A stretch of 64,000 nucleotides of DNA, taken from contig UCAG01000001.1 in assembly GCA_900470285.1 (NCBI GenBank), positions 62,001 to 126,000 on the forward strand, in the 5' to 3' direction. The translations under genes were made by a program, and so were the position numbers. The stretch is from Hyphomicrobiales bacterium. Its GTDB lineage: Bacteria; Pseudomonadota; Alphaproteobacteria; Rhizobiales; Rhizobiaceae. The notes beneath the pieces are model-generated. The model saw only the letters and a program-made list of their open reading frames with translations. It did not search any database and was not told where the DNA came from. This document shows, piece by piece, positions 44,706 through 53,819 of this stretch. Numbering within the stretch: position 1 is the first letter of the stretch; each line of letters opens with the position of its first letter.

Positions 44706-45706
44706 GGTCTTGCCTCCTGAGCGAATACCTCACGGACAGGCAGTGATACCGGATTGTGACAACGGAAAATCCGCCCGTCGATCACCTGCTGTTCGGGATT
44801 AACTTCTGCACAAACCGGTTTAACGCGCTCGCAGCGCGTGCGGAACGGACAACCGCTTGGCCTGTCATCAATACGCGGTGCATTGCCGTCAATCTGGTGC
44901 AGGCGTTCCCCCGGTTTTACCATGCCGGAAGACGAATTCAGCAGACCTTGCGTATAAGGATGCAGCGGTCTGTCCAACACATCATCGACCGCACCGGTTT
45001 CAACAATCTGCCCCGCATACATTACCGCCACACGATCGGCGAGTTCAGCCACGACTGCAAGATCATGGGTAATCCACAGCACGGCAGTACCGGTTTCCCG
45101 TGCCAGTTTCTGCACTTCATAGAGGATCTGGCTTTGAATGGTCACATCCAGTGCCGTGGTCGGCTCATCGGCAATAATCAGATCGGGATTGTTGAGCAAT
45201 GCGGTGGCAATCGCCACACGCTGGCGCATCCCGCCGGAGAATTCATGCGGATATTGCTTCAGCCGCACTTCCGGCGAGGAAATACCCACGCGGCCCAGTG
45301 CATCCGCCGCCTCTTTCATCGCCTGCGCTTTACCACAGGAACGATGTTCAAGGATCGCCTCGCACATTTGCTCACCAATGGTCAGCACCGGATTAAGCGT
45401 GGAAAGCGGATCCTGAAAAATCATCGCGATGCGGTCGCCGCGTAAATTACGCAGACGTTCATCGGATGCTTCACGCAGATTTTCGCCATTGAACAGGATT
45501 TTGCCTTCAACAATTTCCCCCGGCGGATCAATCAATTGCACCAATGAGAAACCGGTAACAGATTTACCGGAACCGGACTCTCCGACAAGGCACAGCACTT
45601 CGCCGCGCGCAATGCTCAGATCAATGCCGTCAACTGCCGACCATGCGCCACCCAGCAGGTGAAATACGGTTCTTAAGCCCTTTACTTCAAGCAAAGCTGT
45701 CATCAC
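44702..45706 (-). CDS. Dipeptide-type ABC transporter ATP-binding protein (DppD-like)
   Basis: The 334-residue ATPase has Walker A GESGSGKSV (about 39-47), signature FSGGMRQRVAIATALL (about 157-172) and Walker B LIIADEPTTALD. The tail CPFRTRCERVKPVC carries the cysteine cluster of the oligopeptide group. The start is an ATG at 45706 or 45703, overlapping the end of the permease gene. It is the third gene of the operon after the two permeases. Confidence 0.88.
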   Translation of the reverse strand: MMTALLEVKGLRTVFHLLGGAWSAVDGIDLSIARGEVLCLVGESGSGKSVTGFSLVQLIDPPGEIVEGKILFNGENLREASDERLRNLRGDRIAMIFQDPLSTLNPVLTIGEQMCEAILEHRSCGKAQAMKEAADALGRVGISSPEVRLKQYPHEFSGGMRQRVAIATALLNNPDLIIADEPTTALDVTIQSQILYEVQKLARETGTAVLWITHDLAVVAELADRVAVMYAGQIVETGAVDDVLDRPLHPYTQGLLNSSSGMVKPGERLHQIDGNAPRIDDRPSGCPFRTRCERVKPVCAEVNPEQQVIDGRIFRCHNPVSLPVREVFAQEARP

Positions 45707-46602
45707 ACGCCCCTCACATTAAAGCTGCGACGCAGGCGGTCACCGACAAAATTGAGCGAGATAATCAGCAGAACCAGTGCAATCCCCGGAAAGACTGCAA
45801 TCCAGTATTCGCCCGACAACAGATAATCAAATCCATTGGCAATCAGCAGGCCGAGCGACGGCTGCGTAACCGGCACACCAACACCGAGGAAGGACAAGGT
45901 CGCTTCCAATGTGATGGCACTGGCAATACTGATGGTGGAGATCACCAGTACCGAGCCGATAGAGTTCGGCAGCAAATGCCGGAGCATAATATAATGGGTC
46001 GGCAAACCGAAATTGACGGCCGCTTCGATATATTCTTTACGGCGCTCAACCAGAGCAGAAGCACGCATCAGGCGGGCATATTGCGCCCATTGCACCAGAA
46101 TAATCGCGAGGATCACTTTATCAACGCCGCGCCCGACAGATGCGAGCAGCACCAGTGCCACCAGCATTGACGGAAAGCCGAGCATAAAATCCACCACGCG
46201 CATGATGACTGCATCGGCAACACCACCGAGTTGTGCGGCCAGCAATCCGGCACTCACACCGATGGTCATGGCACCAAGTGTCGACAGCAGACCGACCAGC
46301 AGGCTGGTACGCAAACCATAGAGGATGGCGCTGACCATATCGCGGCCTTGCGCATCCGTGCCCAGCCAGTAGACCGACCCCGTCATACTTGTTGAGCCTG
46401 GTGCAAGACGGTTATCCATCACGCTCAAAGAGGCCAGATCATAAGGGTCTTGCGGGGCAATAAAAGGCGCCAGCACCGCCAGCAAAACCAGCAGCCCGAG
46501 CAGGATACCCGCACCGCGTGTTGTCGGTTTGTTGCGGATGCTGCGCAGCACTTTCTGGCGTAGCGGTGTATTGGCATAATCCGGAATAATCGGCTTATTC
46601 AT
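45703..46602 (-). CDS. Dipeptide-type ABC transporter permease (DppC-like)
   Basis: The 299-residue permease has an N-terminal OppC-like segment, six membrane helices and PYDLASLSVMDNRLAPGS before GTDAQGRDMVSAILYGLRTS, a hallmark of DppC/OppC. The EAA region YIEAAVNFGLPTHYIMLRHL is near 192. It overlaps both neighbours by four bases. Confidence 0.88.
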   Translation of the reverse strand: MNKPIIPDYANTPLRQKVLRSIRNKPTTRGAGILLGLLVLLAVLAPFIAPQDPYDLASLSVMDNRLAPGSTSMTGSVYWLGTDAQGRDMVSAILYGLRTSLLVGLLSTLGAMTIGVSAGLLAAQLGGVADAVIMRVVDFMLGFPSMLVALVLLASVGRGVDKVILAIILVQWAQYARLMRASALVERRKEYIEAAVNFGLPTHYIMLRHLLPNSIGSVLVISTISIASAITLEATLSFLGVGVPVTQPSLGLLIANGFDYLLSGEYWIAVFPGIALVLLIISLNFVGDRLRRSFNVRGV

Positions 46603-47576
46603 ACCATATCTCCGGAAAGTTTTACCCGTGGGTCGAGAACCGCATAGAGCACATCGACCATGAAATTCACGGCGACAAACAGCAACGTGGCCAGCAGCAC
46701 ATAGGCAACCACCACCGGCCGGTCGAGCTGGTAGATACTATCGATCAGCAGCTTGCCCATGCCGGGCCATGAGAACACGGTTTCGGTAATGGTGGAGAAG
46801 GCAACGAGGCTGCCGAATTCAATGCCGACAACAGTCACAACCGGTATCAGAATATTGCGCAGCACATGGCGGTTGACGATGCGTTTGCGACGCACACCTT
46901 TAGCGCGGGCGAATTTCACATAATCCTGTGTCATCGCTTCGGTAGTACCCGCGGCTACAAGGCGGATCATCAGCGCCATATTCGGAATAGCAAGATTAAG
47001 CGCAGGCAGGATCAGATGGCGCAGACCATTGGTGGTGAACAGACTGGTCTGAATGCCCAGCACCGAGACCGTTTCGCCCCGCCCTGCTGTCGGCAGCCAG
47101 CCAAGTGCCACGCTGAACAGCAGTACCAGCATCATGCCTTTCCAGAAACTCGGCAACGAAAAGCCAATGACTGTTCCCGCCATAATAAAACGCGACGGGC
47201 GGCTGTCAGGATTGAGCCCAGCCAGAAGCCCCAGCGGAATACCGACAACGGCCGCAACTGTCATCGACAGCAGTACCAGTTCAAATGTAGCTGGCAGGCG
47301 GGCAAGAATAAGCGAGACCACCGGCACACCGTGAACGAAAGATGTGCCGAGGTCGCCTTTCAGGGCATTGCCCAGAAATGTGAAATATTGCTGCCATACC
47401 GGCAGATCGAGCCCCAGACGTTTGATCAGAGCCAGCCGTTCGGCAGCACTGACCTGCGGCGGTACAAGAAGTTCAATCGGATCACCAATGCCATATACGG
47501 CAAAGAAAACAGCGACCGACACGGCAAGCAAAACCAATGCGCTCTGAATAAGTCGCTGTAGAATATAAGCTGTCAT
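46599..47576 (-). CDS. Dipeptide-type ABC transporter permease (DppB-like)
   Basis: The 325-residue permease has six membrane helices. LGTSFVHGVPVVSLILARLP (about 76-95) and FARAKGVRRKRIVNRHVLRN (about 225-244) match DppB/OppB. It is the first permease gene and lies 148 bases after the binding-protein gene, a gap filled by a repeat element that forms hairpins. Confidence 0.88.
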   Translation of the reverse strand: MTAYILQRLIQSALVLLAVSVAVFFAVYGIGDPIELLVPPQVSAAERLALIKRLGLDLPVWQQYFTFLGNALKGDLGTSFVHGVPVVSLILARLPATFELVLLSMTVAAVVGIPLGLLAGLNPDSRPSRFIMAGTVIGFSLPSFWKGMMLVLLFSVALGWLPTAGRGETVSVLGIQTSLFTTNGLRHLILPALNLAIPNMALMIRLVAAGTTEAMTQDYVKFARAKGVRRKRIVNRHVLRNILIPVVTVVGIEFGSLVAFSTITETVFSWPGMGKLLIDSIYQLDRPVVVAYVLLATLLFVAVNFMVDVLYAVLDPRVKLSGDMV

Positions 47577-47616
47577 GACATGCTTCTCGGACTATCATTC
47601 TGTCAGGATGGCTAAG

Positions 47617-47710
47617 GCATGGCACAGTGAAAAACTGATTAAACTGCGCCATGCGGCCATGAAAGAATCCGGAGCGGTCTCAATATTCCAGCAGGAATGT
47701 AAACCGCTCT
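47617..47710 (-). repeat. Copy of the two-hairpin repeat inside the peptide transporter operon
   Basis: GCATGGC (47617-47623) pairs with GCCATGC (47648-47654), and GAGCGGT (47672-47678) pairs with ACCGCTC (47703-47709) around TTCC/GGAA. Reverse orientation. The second hairpin aligns with 531-572 and 56893-56935. It fills the space between the binding-protein stop and the first permease start. Confidence 0.7.
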
Positions 47711-47724
47711 GGCTTAGCCTTCAG

Positions 47725-49350
47725 TTACTTGGCCGGCTTGGCAGACATAGCCATCGTGAACTGATCTGAACGACCGGTATAAGTGACATTGGCCTTATGC
47801 GCCCAGATACCGCTTTCGAAATGCAGCGGAATGAAAGCATAGTCTTTCATCACTTCGGTCTGCGCCTGCTGGAGCAGCTCCGAACGCTTATCATTGTCCA
47901 TTGTTGCAACAGCTTCATAGATCAGCTTGTCAAAAGCAGGGTTGGAATAGCCGCCATAATTGGAGCCGCCCAAAGTGCCTTCTTCATTCGGTTTTGCCGG
48001 CCACTGGCGCAGGAAGGATGAAGCCTCACCGCTGGTGGAACCCCAGCCACCGATTGCCACACTCAGTTCCTTCTTGGAACGGCGCGGGAAATAGATGGCG
48101 CGGGTCATCGCATCCACATCCGACTTAATGCCGATCTGCGTCAGATATTGTGCCACGGCCTGCGTGATCTGGCTGTCATTGATATAGCGGTCATTGGTGG
48201 TGGAAAGTGTCAGCTGGAAACCGTCCGGATATCCGGCTTCAGCCAGCAGTTTCTTGGCTTCCGCAGGATCATAACGAAGTTCCGGCGGGTTTGGCAGTGT
48301 ACCGAACATGCCCGTAGGCAGGAACTGATAGGCAGGTTCCGCCGCACCGTCCATCAGACGGGAAACAATAGCATTACGGTCAATCGCCAGCGACATAGCC
48401 TGACGGACACGCACATCTTTCAGCGGGTTTTTACCGTCAGCAGCTTTGACATAAGGGCTTTCATCACGCGCCACATCAAGCTGGTAATAAATCACGCGTG
48501 TTGAAGGTGTGATCGTATAGCCGAAACGCTTGTCATCCTTGATGCGGGACAGATCGCGGGCAGCCGGATTTTCAATAATATCATAATCACCGGCAAGAAG
48601 CCCCGCCAGACGCGGTCCCGCATTAGGAACCGGCAGGAAACGTACAGCTTCCCATGGTTCAGCTTCGCCCCAATATTTATCATTGCGTTCCAGCTCGATG
48701 GCAGAACCGCGCACATAGCTTTTCAGCTTGTAAGGGCCGGTGCCGATCGCAAGCTTGCCGTCATTGAAATCACCAACCACCGGCCACGCACCGGTCACAC
48801 CGCAATTCTGTTCAGGTGCAAAGCTGATCTTGTCGTGTTTAACGATTGAGGAACTCAGAATACCAACAGTGCCGATAAAGGTCGGAAGCAGCGGCTCAGG
48901 CGCTTTGGTCTTAATCACCAGTGTTTGCGCATCCGGCGCTTCAACAGACTCAAAATTCGCGGTAATGTCCGCAAAAGAACCGGCAATCGCTGTTTCATTT
49001 TTCAGCGTGCGGCAGAAAGTAAAAATCACATCATCGGCAGTAAAAGGTGAACCATCAGAGAAAGTCACGCCTTCCCGTAATTTGAATGTCCAGGTATTCT
49101 TACCGTCATTCTCCCATGAACTTGCAAGAGCCGGATGTACATTCTGCTTTTCATCCTGACGGGTCAGCCCGTCAAATATATGGGCTGCCAAAGCATTATT
49201 CGGTGTCAGATCATGATAATGCGGATCAATTGCAGTCGGTTCTGATCCAAGCGCAATACGCAATGTTTCAGCCGATGCCGCACCGCTCATCAAAGCAGAG
49301 CTCAGCAGAGTTGTTCCCAGCAGACTCGCTACGAGCATTTTCTTATACAT
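47725..49350 (-). CDS. Dipeptide-type substrate-binding protein (SBP family 5)
   Basis: The 541-residue periplasmic protein has a signal peptide (first 27 residues, ending SGAASA). It then shows ETLRIALGSEPTAIDPHYHD and LREGVTFSDGSPFTADDVIF (near 94), typical of DppA/OppA/NikA. Such proteins bind peptides, nickel complexes, opines or glutathione. It heads the operon dppABCDF-like, hydrolase, amidohydrolase, and diverges from an RpiR regulator over a 117-base gap that carries a nested inverted repeat. Confidence 0.87.
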   Translation of the reverse strand: MYKKMLVASLLGTTLLSSALMSGAASAETLRIALGSEPTAIDPHYHDLTPNNALAAHIFDGLTRQDEKQNVHPALASSWENDGKNTWTFKLREGVTFSDGSPFTADDVIFTFCRTLKNETAIAGSFADITANFESVEAPDAQTLVIKTKAPEPLLPTFIGTVGILSSSIVKHDKISFAPEQNCGVTGAWPVVGDFNDGKLAIGTGPYKLKSYVRGSAIELERNDKYWGEAEPWEAVRFLPVPNAGPRLAGLLAGDYDIIENPAARDLSRIKDDKRFGYTITPSTRVIYYQLDVARDESPYVKAADGKNPLKDVRVRQAMSLAIDRNAIVSRLMDGAAEPAYQFLPTGMFGTLPNPPELRYDPAEAKKLLAEAGYPDGFQLTLSTTNDRYINDSQITQAVAQYLTQIGIKSDVDAMTRAIYFPRRSKKELSVAIGGWGSTSGEASSFLRQWPAKPNEEGTLGGSNYGGYSNPAFDKLIYEAVATMDNDKRSELLQQAQTEVMKDYAFIPLHFESGIWAHKANVTYTGRSDQFTMAMSAKPAK

Positions 49351-49378
49351 AAAAGTCTCCGTTCCCCAACGAATGTCA

Positions 49379-49424
49379 TTTTTGATATGATTGTCATTAT
49401 ATTTGACATGGTTATTTTCAAAAA
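49379..49424. promoter_or_regulatory. Nested inverted repeat, candidate RpiR operator
   Basis: Outer TTTTTGA (49379-49385) and TCAAAAA (49418-49424), and inner TGTCA (49392-49396) and TGACA (49404-49408), share one centre. The element lies between the divergent transporter operon and the RpiR regulator gene. Confidence 0.6.
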
Positions 49425-49467
49425 TAGAGTATATGAAAATTTTATGCCGTCAACACCGGAAACCATC

Positions 49468-50331
49468 ATGTCGCAAACTTTGAATCCCAAGTCCGATTTT
49501 GCCAACCGCATGTCAGCGGCATATCCTTCTTTCAGCAAATCCTATCGCCGGATTGCCGATTTTGTTCTGGCAAAACCGCTGGATGTCGTTGCCATGTCGA
49601 TTGAAGGACTGGCTCATGCCAGTGGCAGTTCGACCGCCACAATCACCCGTTTTGTACGCGCGGCGGGTTATAGCGGCTATGGTGAATTCCGTGAAAAAAT
49701 TGTCTCGGATTTTCAGTTTTCACCGTCAGCAAACAGATTAAACAGTGCTGAAAACACCCTATCGGGCCAGCAAAGTGCCTATTTGCATACTGTTCTGGCC
49801 GATTGTTCTGACAATATCAAAGACACGATGACCAATATTGATACGCCTTCATCGGAGGCATTTATTGAAGCCATTATCAATGCCAGACGCATCATCATTC
49901 TCGGTACCGGCGCCAGCCATTATGCGGCTACACTGCTGGAAGAAGGACTGGCTCTTTATACGGAGAAAAATGTATCCAATATTCTGTCACGCGGCGCATC
50001 CCAGTATTCCAACAATTTTGTGCGATCGGTGGATGAAGGTGATGTGGTAATCGCTATCTCCATGCCGCGTTATTCCAACAATACCGTGCAGCTTTCCAAA
50101 GCTGCCAAGCAAAAAGGCGCAGTGATTCTGGCAATTACCGACAGCCCGACATCACCGCTCGTTCAGGTTGCTGATACGATCTTTTTCGCACCGGCGCGGA
50201 ACCGTTTGCTGCCGAACTCTCCGGCAGCAATCTTTGCGCTGGCAGATGCCATTGTGACGGCTGTAGCAGCACGCCGTCCCGACATTGTAGCCTCCACAAT
50301 CGGAAGCCCACCGGAAGATCTGTTTTTGTAA
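49468..50331 (+). CDS. MurR/RpiR-family transcriptional regulator
   Basis: The 287-residue regulator has an N-terminal HTH_6 domain (SYRRIADFVLAKPLDVVAMS, then HASGSSTATITRFVRAAGY) and a C-terminal SIS domain (about 130-270: RIIILGTGASHYAATLLEEG). SIS domains bind phosphosugars or related ligands. It diverges from the peptide-type transporter operon and probably controls it. I prefer the ATG at 49468, preceded by GGAAA; upstream ATGs at 49444 and 49387 would run into the candidate operator. Confidence 0.82.
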   Translation: MSQTLNPKSDFANRMSAAYPSFSKSYRRIADFVLAKPLDVVAMSIEGLAHASGSSTATITRFVRAAGYSGYGEFREKIVSDFQFSPSANRLNSAENTLSGQQSAYLHTVLADCSDNIKDTMTNIDTPSSEAFIEAIINARRIIILGTGASHYAATLLEEGLALYTEKNVSNILSRGASQYSNNFVRSVDEGDVVIAISMPRYSNNTVQLSKAAKQKGAVILAITDSPTSPLVQVADTIFFAPARNRLLPNSPAAIFALADAIVTAVAARRPDIVASTIGSPPEDLFL

Positions 50332-50369
50332 ACAAAAACAAAATCATCCGGCAAATTATTGAATCAAAA

Positions 50370-52850
50370 TCAGATCTTTACCCGTTCGGACTTCGGATCA
50401 TAAGGGCTGCGCAAATGCATCTGCGCAGGATAGCGCTGACCGGCAACATCAACCTCGAAATCCCCCTGCTCCAGCCAGTCTTTACTAACGCCCTCCGCAT
50501 GACTGACCAGCCCCAAGGCAACAGCGCAGCCCAATGTATGACCATGGGCAGCAGAACGGATTTCTCCGGCAGGCACGCCATTGCGCAGGATCAGTTCCCC
50601 ACCCCACAAAACGGCATCTGCCTCATCGAGGGTCAGCTGCACAATGCGCCGTTTCAGAATATTATCAGCCTTGAACTTCACCAGCGCATCCCGTCCGATA
50701 AAACCGCCGGCCTTGTCCATCGCTACAGTAAAACCCAGTCCGGCCTCATAGGGATTAATATCTGGTGTCAGTTCGCGGCTCCATGCACGATAGCCTTTCT
50801 CAAGACGCAGGGCTTCGAGTGCATAATATCCGGCATCACGCAGGCCGAATTCCTGCCCCACCTCCTGCAGTGCTTCATAAACACCAACGGCAAATTCCAC
50901 AGGGACAATCAGCTCCCAGCCAAGCTCCCCCACATAAGTCATGCGGTTGGCAAAAGCGGTTGCATAGCCCACGCCGATTTCACGCACCTGACCAAACGGA
51001 AATGCCACATTGCTGAAATCCATATCACTCAGTTTTTGCAATAGGCTGCGGGATTGCGGCCCCATCAGTGCCAGCACTGCATAGGCAGAGGAAACATCGG
51101 TGACCGTTACATAATCACCTTCAGCAATATACCGGTTAATCCAATCCGCATCGTGAACTGCCTGCGCGGAGCCGGTAATAATCAGAAACTTCTCCGCACC
51201 AAGCCGTAGCACAGTCAGATCTGTTTCATAACCGCCGCGCTCATTAAGCATGCCCGTATAAACCGACGACCCCACCGGCACATCAATATCAGCGACACAG
51301 AGATGATTGAGAACCCGACAGGCATCACGCCCCTGTATCAGCAGCTTGGCGAAAGAACTCTGATCAAAGAGAGCAACACGCTCGCGTACAGCCTGCATTT
51401 CACGCCCGACATTCTCATGCCAGTTCTGCCGCCCGAAACTATAGACCGTCTCCGGCTTCTGCCCCTTATCCGCAAACCAGTTCGCCCGCTCCCACCCCAT
51501 TTTCGAACCGAAACAAGCTCCCTTCGCCTCCAGAAGATGATAAAGCGGCGACCGGCGGAACGGCCGCGCCGTATCCAGCTCGCGGTTCGGCCAGGGCATT
51601 GCATAATGCAGACCAAGCGTTTCTTTAACGCGGTCATGTAACCAGCGCTGATTATTGTTGAAACCGGCAAAACGGCGGATATCCACCGGCCATAAATCCA
51701 TTGTCGGAGCACCATTGATAATCCATTCCGCGAGCGCACGTCCCGCACCGCCGGCACTGGCAATACCCATGGAATTAAAACCGGCGCCAACAAAGAAATT
51801 CTTCAGCTCCGGTGCCTCACCGAGAATAAAATTATTATCAGGAGTGAAGCTTTCCGGCCCGTTATAAAACTTCTTCACTTCTGCTTCCGCCAGTTGCGGC
51901 ACGCGGATCAGAGCATTTTCCATCAACGGCTCAAACTGATCCCAGTCATCTTCCAGTAAAGCAAATTCAAACTTATCAGGAATACCCTGCATACCCCACG
52001 GTTTGGCCTGCGGCTCAAAACCGCCCATGACCAGACCACCAACCTCTTCCTTGAAATAAATATAACCGTCCGGATCACGCATAACCGGTAAATCCGGATG
52101 CACGCCTTCAATCCTGCCGGTGACGATATACATATGCTCTGCCGAATGCAGAGGAATCGTTACGCCGCACATCTGCCCGACTTTACGTGCCCATTGCCCC
52201 GCGCAATTGACCACGATTTCTGCAGTAATATTCCCGCGATCCGTTTCAACACCGCAAGCACGACCGTTTTTCACCGTAATACCGGTCACCTGAACCCGTT
52301 CCAAAATTCTGGCACCGCGCATTCGCGCGCCGCGCGCCAAAGATTGTGTCAGGTCACTGGGATTGGCCTTGCCGTCATCCGGCAGCCAGACAGCCCCCTG
52401 CAAGTCATCCGTCGCCATGACCGGCCAGAGACCGCCTGCCTCACGGGCTGAAATCACCTCGACATTGACACCCTGCGCACGGGCAGAGGCAGCCGTGCGC
52501 TGCAAAACAGTCATACGGTCTCTGCTACGGGCAACAGACAGGGAACCGCATTTTTTCCATCCGGTCGCTAAGCCGGTTTCCGCTTCCAGCTCACTGTAAA
52601 GCTGTGTGGAATAACGGATAAGGCCGGTCATATTGGCATGGCTGCGTAATTGCCCCACCAGTCCTGCCGCATGCCATGTTGTGCCGCAACTCAGACTACC
52701 CTGCTCCAGCAACACAACATCGGTCCATCCCGCTTTGGTCAGATGATAGGCAACGGAACAACCAATAATGCCCCCGCCAATAATCACCACCCGCGCCTGA
52801 GACGGAAAACTATCTGCTTTGTCTTTGTGATCTGCCTTATGCTCTGTCAT
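50370..52850 (-). CDS. Dimethylglycine/sarcosine dehydrogenase-like flavoenzyme (copy 2)
   Basis: The 826-residue enzyme has the same plan as the one at 4536-7046: FAD motif IIGGGIIGCSVAYHL (about 23-37), CGTTWHAAGLVGQL with the presumed flavin-linked His60, and a GcvT-like folate domain from about 420 to the end (YVGELGWEL near 655). The two copies differ widely in sequence, so they probably act on different N-methylated substrates. The ATG at 52850 follows GTGAGG; an upstream GTG at 52877 lacks a ribosome site. It lies 78 bases after a DeoR-type regulator on the same strand. Confidence 0.85.
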   Translation of the reverse strand: MTEHKADHKDKADSFPSQARVVIIGGGIIGCSVAYHLTKAGWTDVVLLEQGSLSCGTTWHAAGLVGQLRSHANMTGLIRYSTQLYSELEAETGLATGWKKCGSLSVARSRDRMTVLQRTAASARAQGVNVEVISAREAGGLWPVMATDDLQGAVWLPDDGKANPSDLTQSLARGARMRGARILERVQVTGITVKNGRACGVETDRGNITAEIVVNCAGQWARKVGQMCGVTIPLHSAEHMYIVTGRIEGVHPDLPVMRDPDGYIYFKEEVGGLVMGGFEPQAKPWGMQGIPDKFEFALLEDDWDQFEPLMENALIRVPQLAEAEVKKFYNGPESFTPDNNFILGEAPELKNFFVGAGFNSMGIASAGGAGRALAEWIINGAPTMDLWPVDIRRFAGFNNNQRWLHDRVKETLGLHYAMPWPNRELDTARPFRRSPLYHLLEAKGACFGSKMGWERANWFADKGQKPETVYSFGRQNWHENVGREMQAVRERVALFDQSSFAKLLIQGRDACRVLNHLCVADIDVPVGSSVYTGMLNERGGYETDLTVLRLGAEKFLIITGSAQAVHDADWINRYIAEGDYVTVTDVSSAYAVLALMGPQSRSLLQKLSDMDFSNVAFPFGQVREIGVGYATAFANRMTYVGELGWELIVPVEFAVGVYEALQEVGQEFGLRDAGYYALEALRLEKGYRAWSRELTPDINPYEAGLGFTVAMDKAGGFIGRDALVKFKADNILKRRIVQLTLDEADAVLWGGELILRNGVPAGEIRSAAHGHTLGCAVALGLVSHAEGVSKDWLEQGDFEVDVAGQRYPAQMHLRSPYDPKSERVKI

Positions 52851-52928
52851 AACCTCACTCCCTCCGGTTGAGATCACTATAAAAACAAAGCAATAAAAAA
52901 CAACATTAAATGCAACAAAATATCACAT

Positions 52929-53747
52929 TTATGAAATATGTAACCGGAGGCCCTTCTCAGCCAGTGCTGCCACAAAATGCGGCTCCGGTCTGCGATCTGT
53001 AATAATGCCTGCGGCTTGCTCATAATGTGCAACACGAAGTGGCGTCATGCGTCTGAATTTCTCTGCGCTGGCCAGAAACCATGCTTCACCGGCAACAACA
53101 GCCAGCCGCGAGCGCAATTCCGCACCGTTACGGGTAAAGTCCGTAATCTCGCCCTCGGCAGTAATACCGCCAGTTCCAAGAAATGCCAGATCAAACCGGA
53201 AATGCTCCAGCGCCTGTAATACATCAATACCGCCGCTGGCCTCTTCTTCAGGGCTGATTTCTCCGCCTAATATATGCACGCGAATGGTTTGCACATGACA
53301 AAGCTGTAATGCAATTCGCAGACTTGTAGTGCAAATTGTCAGGTTTTCCGGTGCTTTATCCTGTTGTGCTAAAGCCTGTGCAAGAGCCAAAGTCGTGGTA
53401 CCGGAGTCCAGAAAAACCACCATTCCGGAACGGATTAACGCAGAGGCGGCTTGACCTATCGCGGCCTTGCCTCCGCTATTTTCCTGACTGCGTAGCCCGA
53501 AGGCCGGCTCATGAAGCTGGATTTTTGTAGCCCCGCCATGAACCAGCGCCAGCAATCCCCGCTGTGCCAGCAGTTTCAGATCACGGCGAATTGTCTCCCG
53601 TGAGACGTCAAAAAATGCAGCAACCTCACTGATCCCCGCCACGCCATCTTCATTCAGCCTGCGCAGAATTTCATCATGACGCTGCGATGCCAGAATGCGT
53701 TGCCCAGCTAGGTTTTGATGATCAGATTGCGATGAGGTTTCTGCCAC
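52929..53747 (-). CDS. DeoR/GlpR-family transcriptional regulator
   Basis: The 272-residue protein has an N-terminal DeoR helix-turn-helix (RHDEILRRLNEDGVAGISEV, then VSRETIRRDLKLL, about 23-60) and a DeoR sensor domain (about 80-235) with FLDSGTTTLALAQAL, the usual phosphosugar-binding loop. I chose the GTG at 53747 because GGAG lies six bases before it; a TTG at 53753 is the alternative. It stands between a PhzF-type gene and the flavoenzyme gene, all on one strand, and may control both. Confidence 0.82.
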   Translation of the reverse strand: MAETSSQSDHQNLAGQRILASQRHDEILRRLNEDGVAGISEVAAFFDVSRETIRRDLKLLAQRGLLALVHGGATKIQLHEPAFGLRSQENSGGKAAIGQAASALIRSGMVVFLDSGTTTLALAQALAQQDKAPENLTICTTSLRIALQLCHVQTIRVHILGGEISPEEEASGGIDVLQALEHFRFDLAFLGTGGITAEGEITDFTRNGAELRSRLAVVAGEAWFLASAEKFRRMTPLRVAHYEQAAGIITDRRPEPHFVAALAEKGLRLHIS

Positions 53748-53819
53748 AGACAACTCCAGATACAGAAATGTTGCATCTTGTGACTTTTAGCAAGAATCAG
53801 CCAAGCAATGCAACATATT

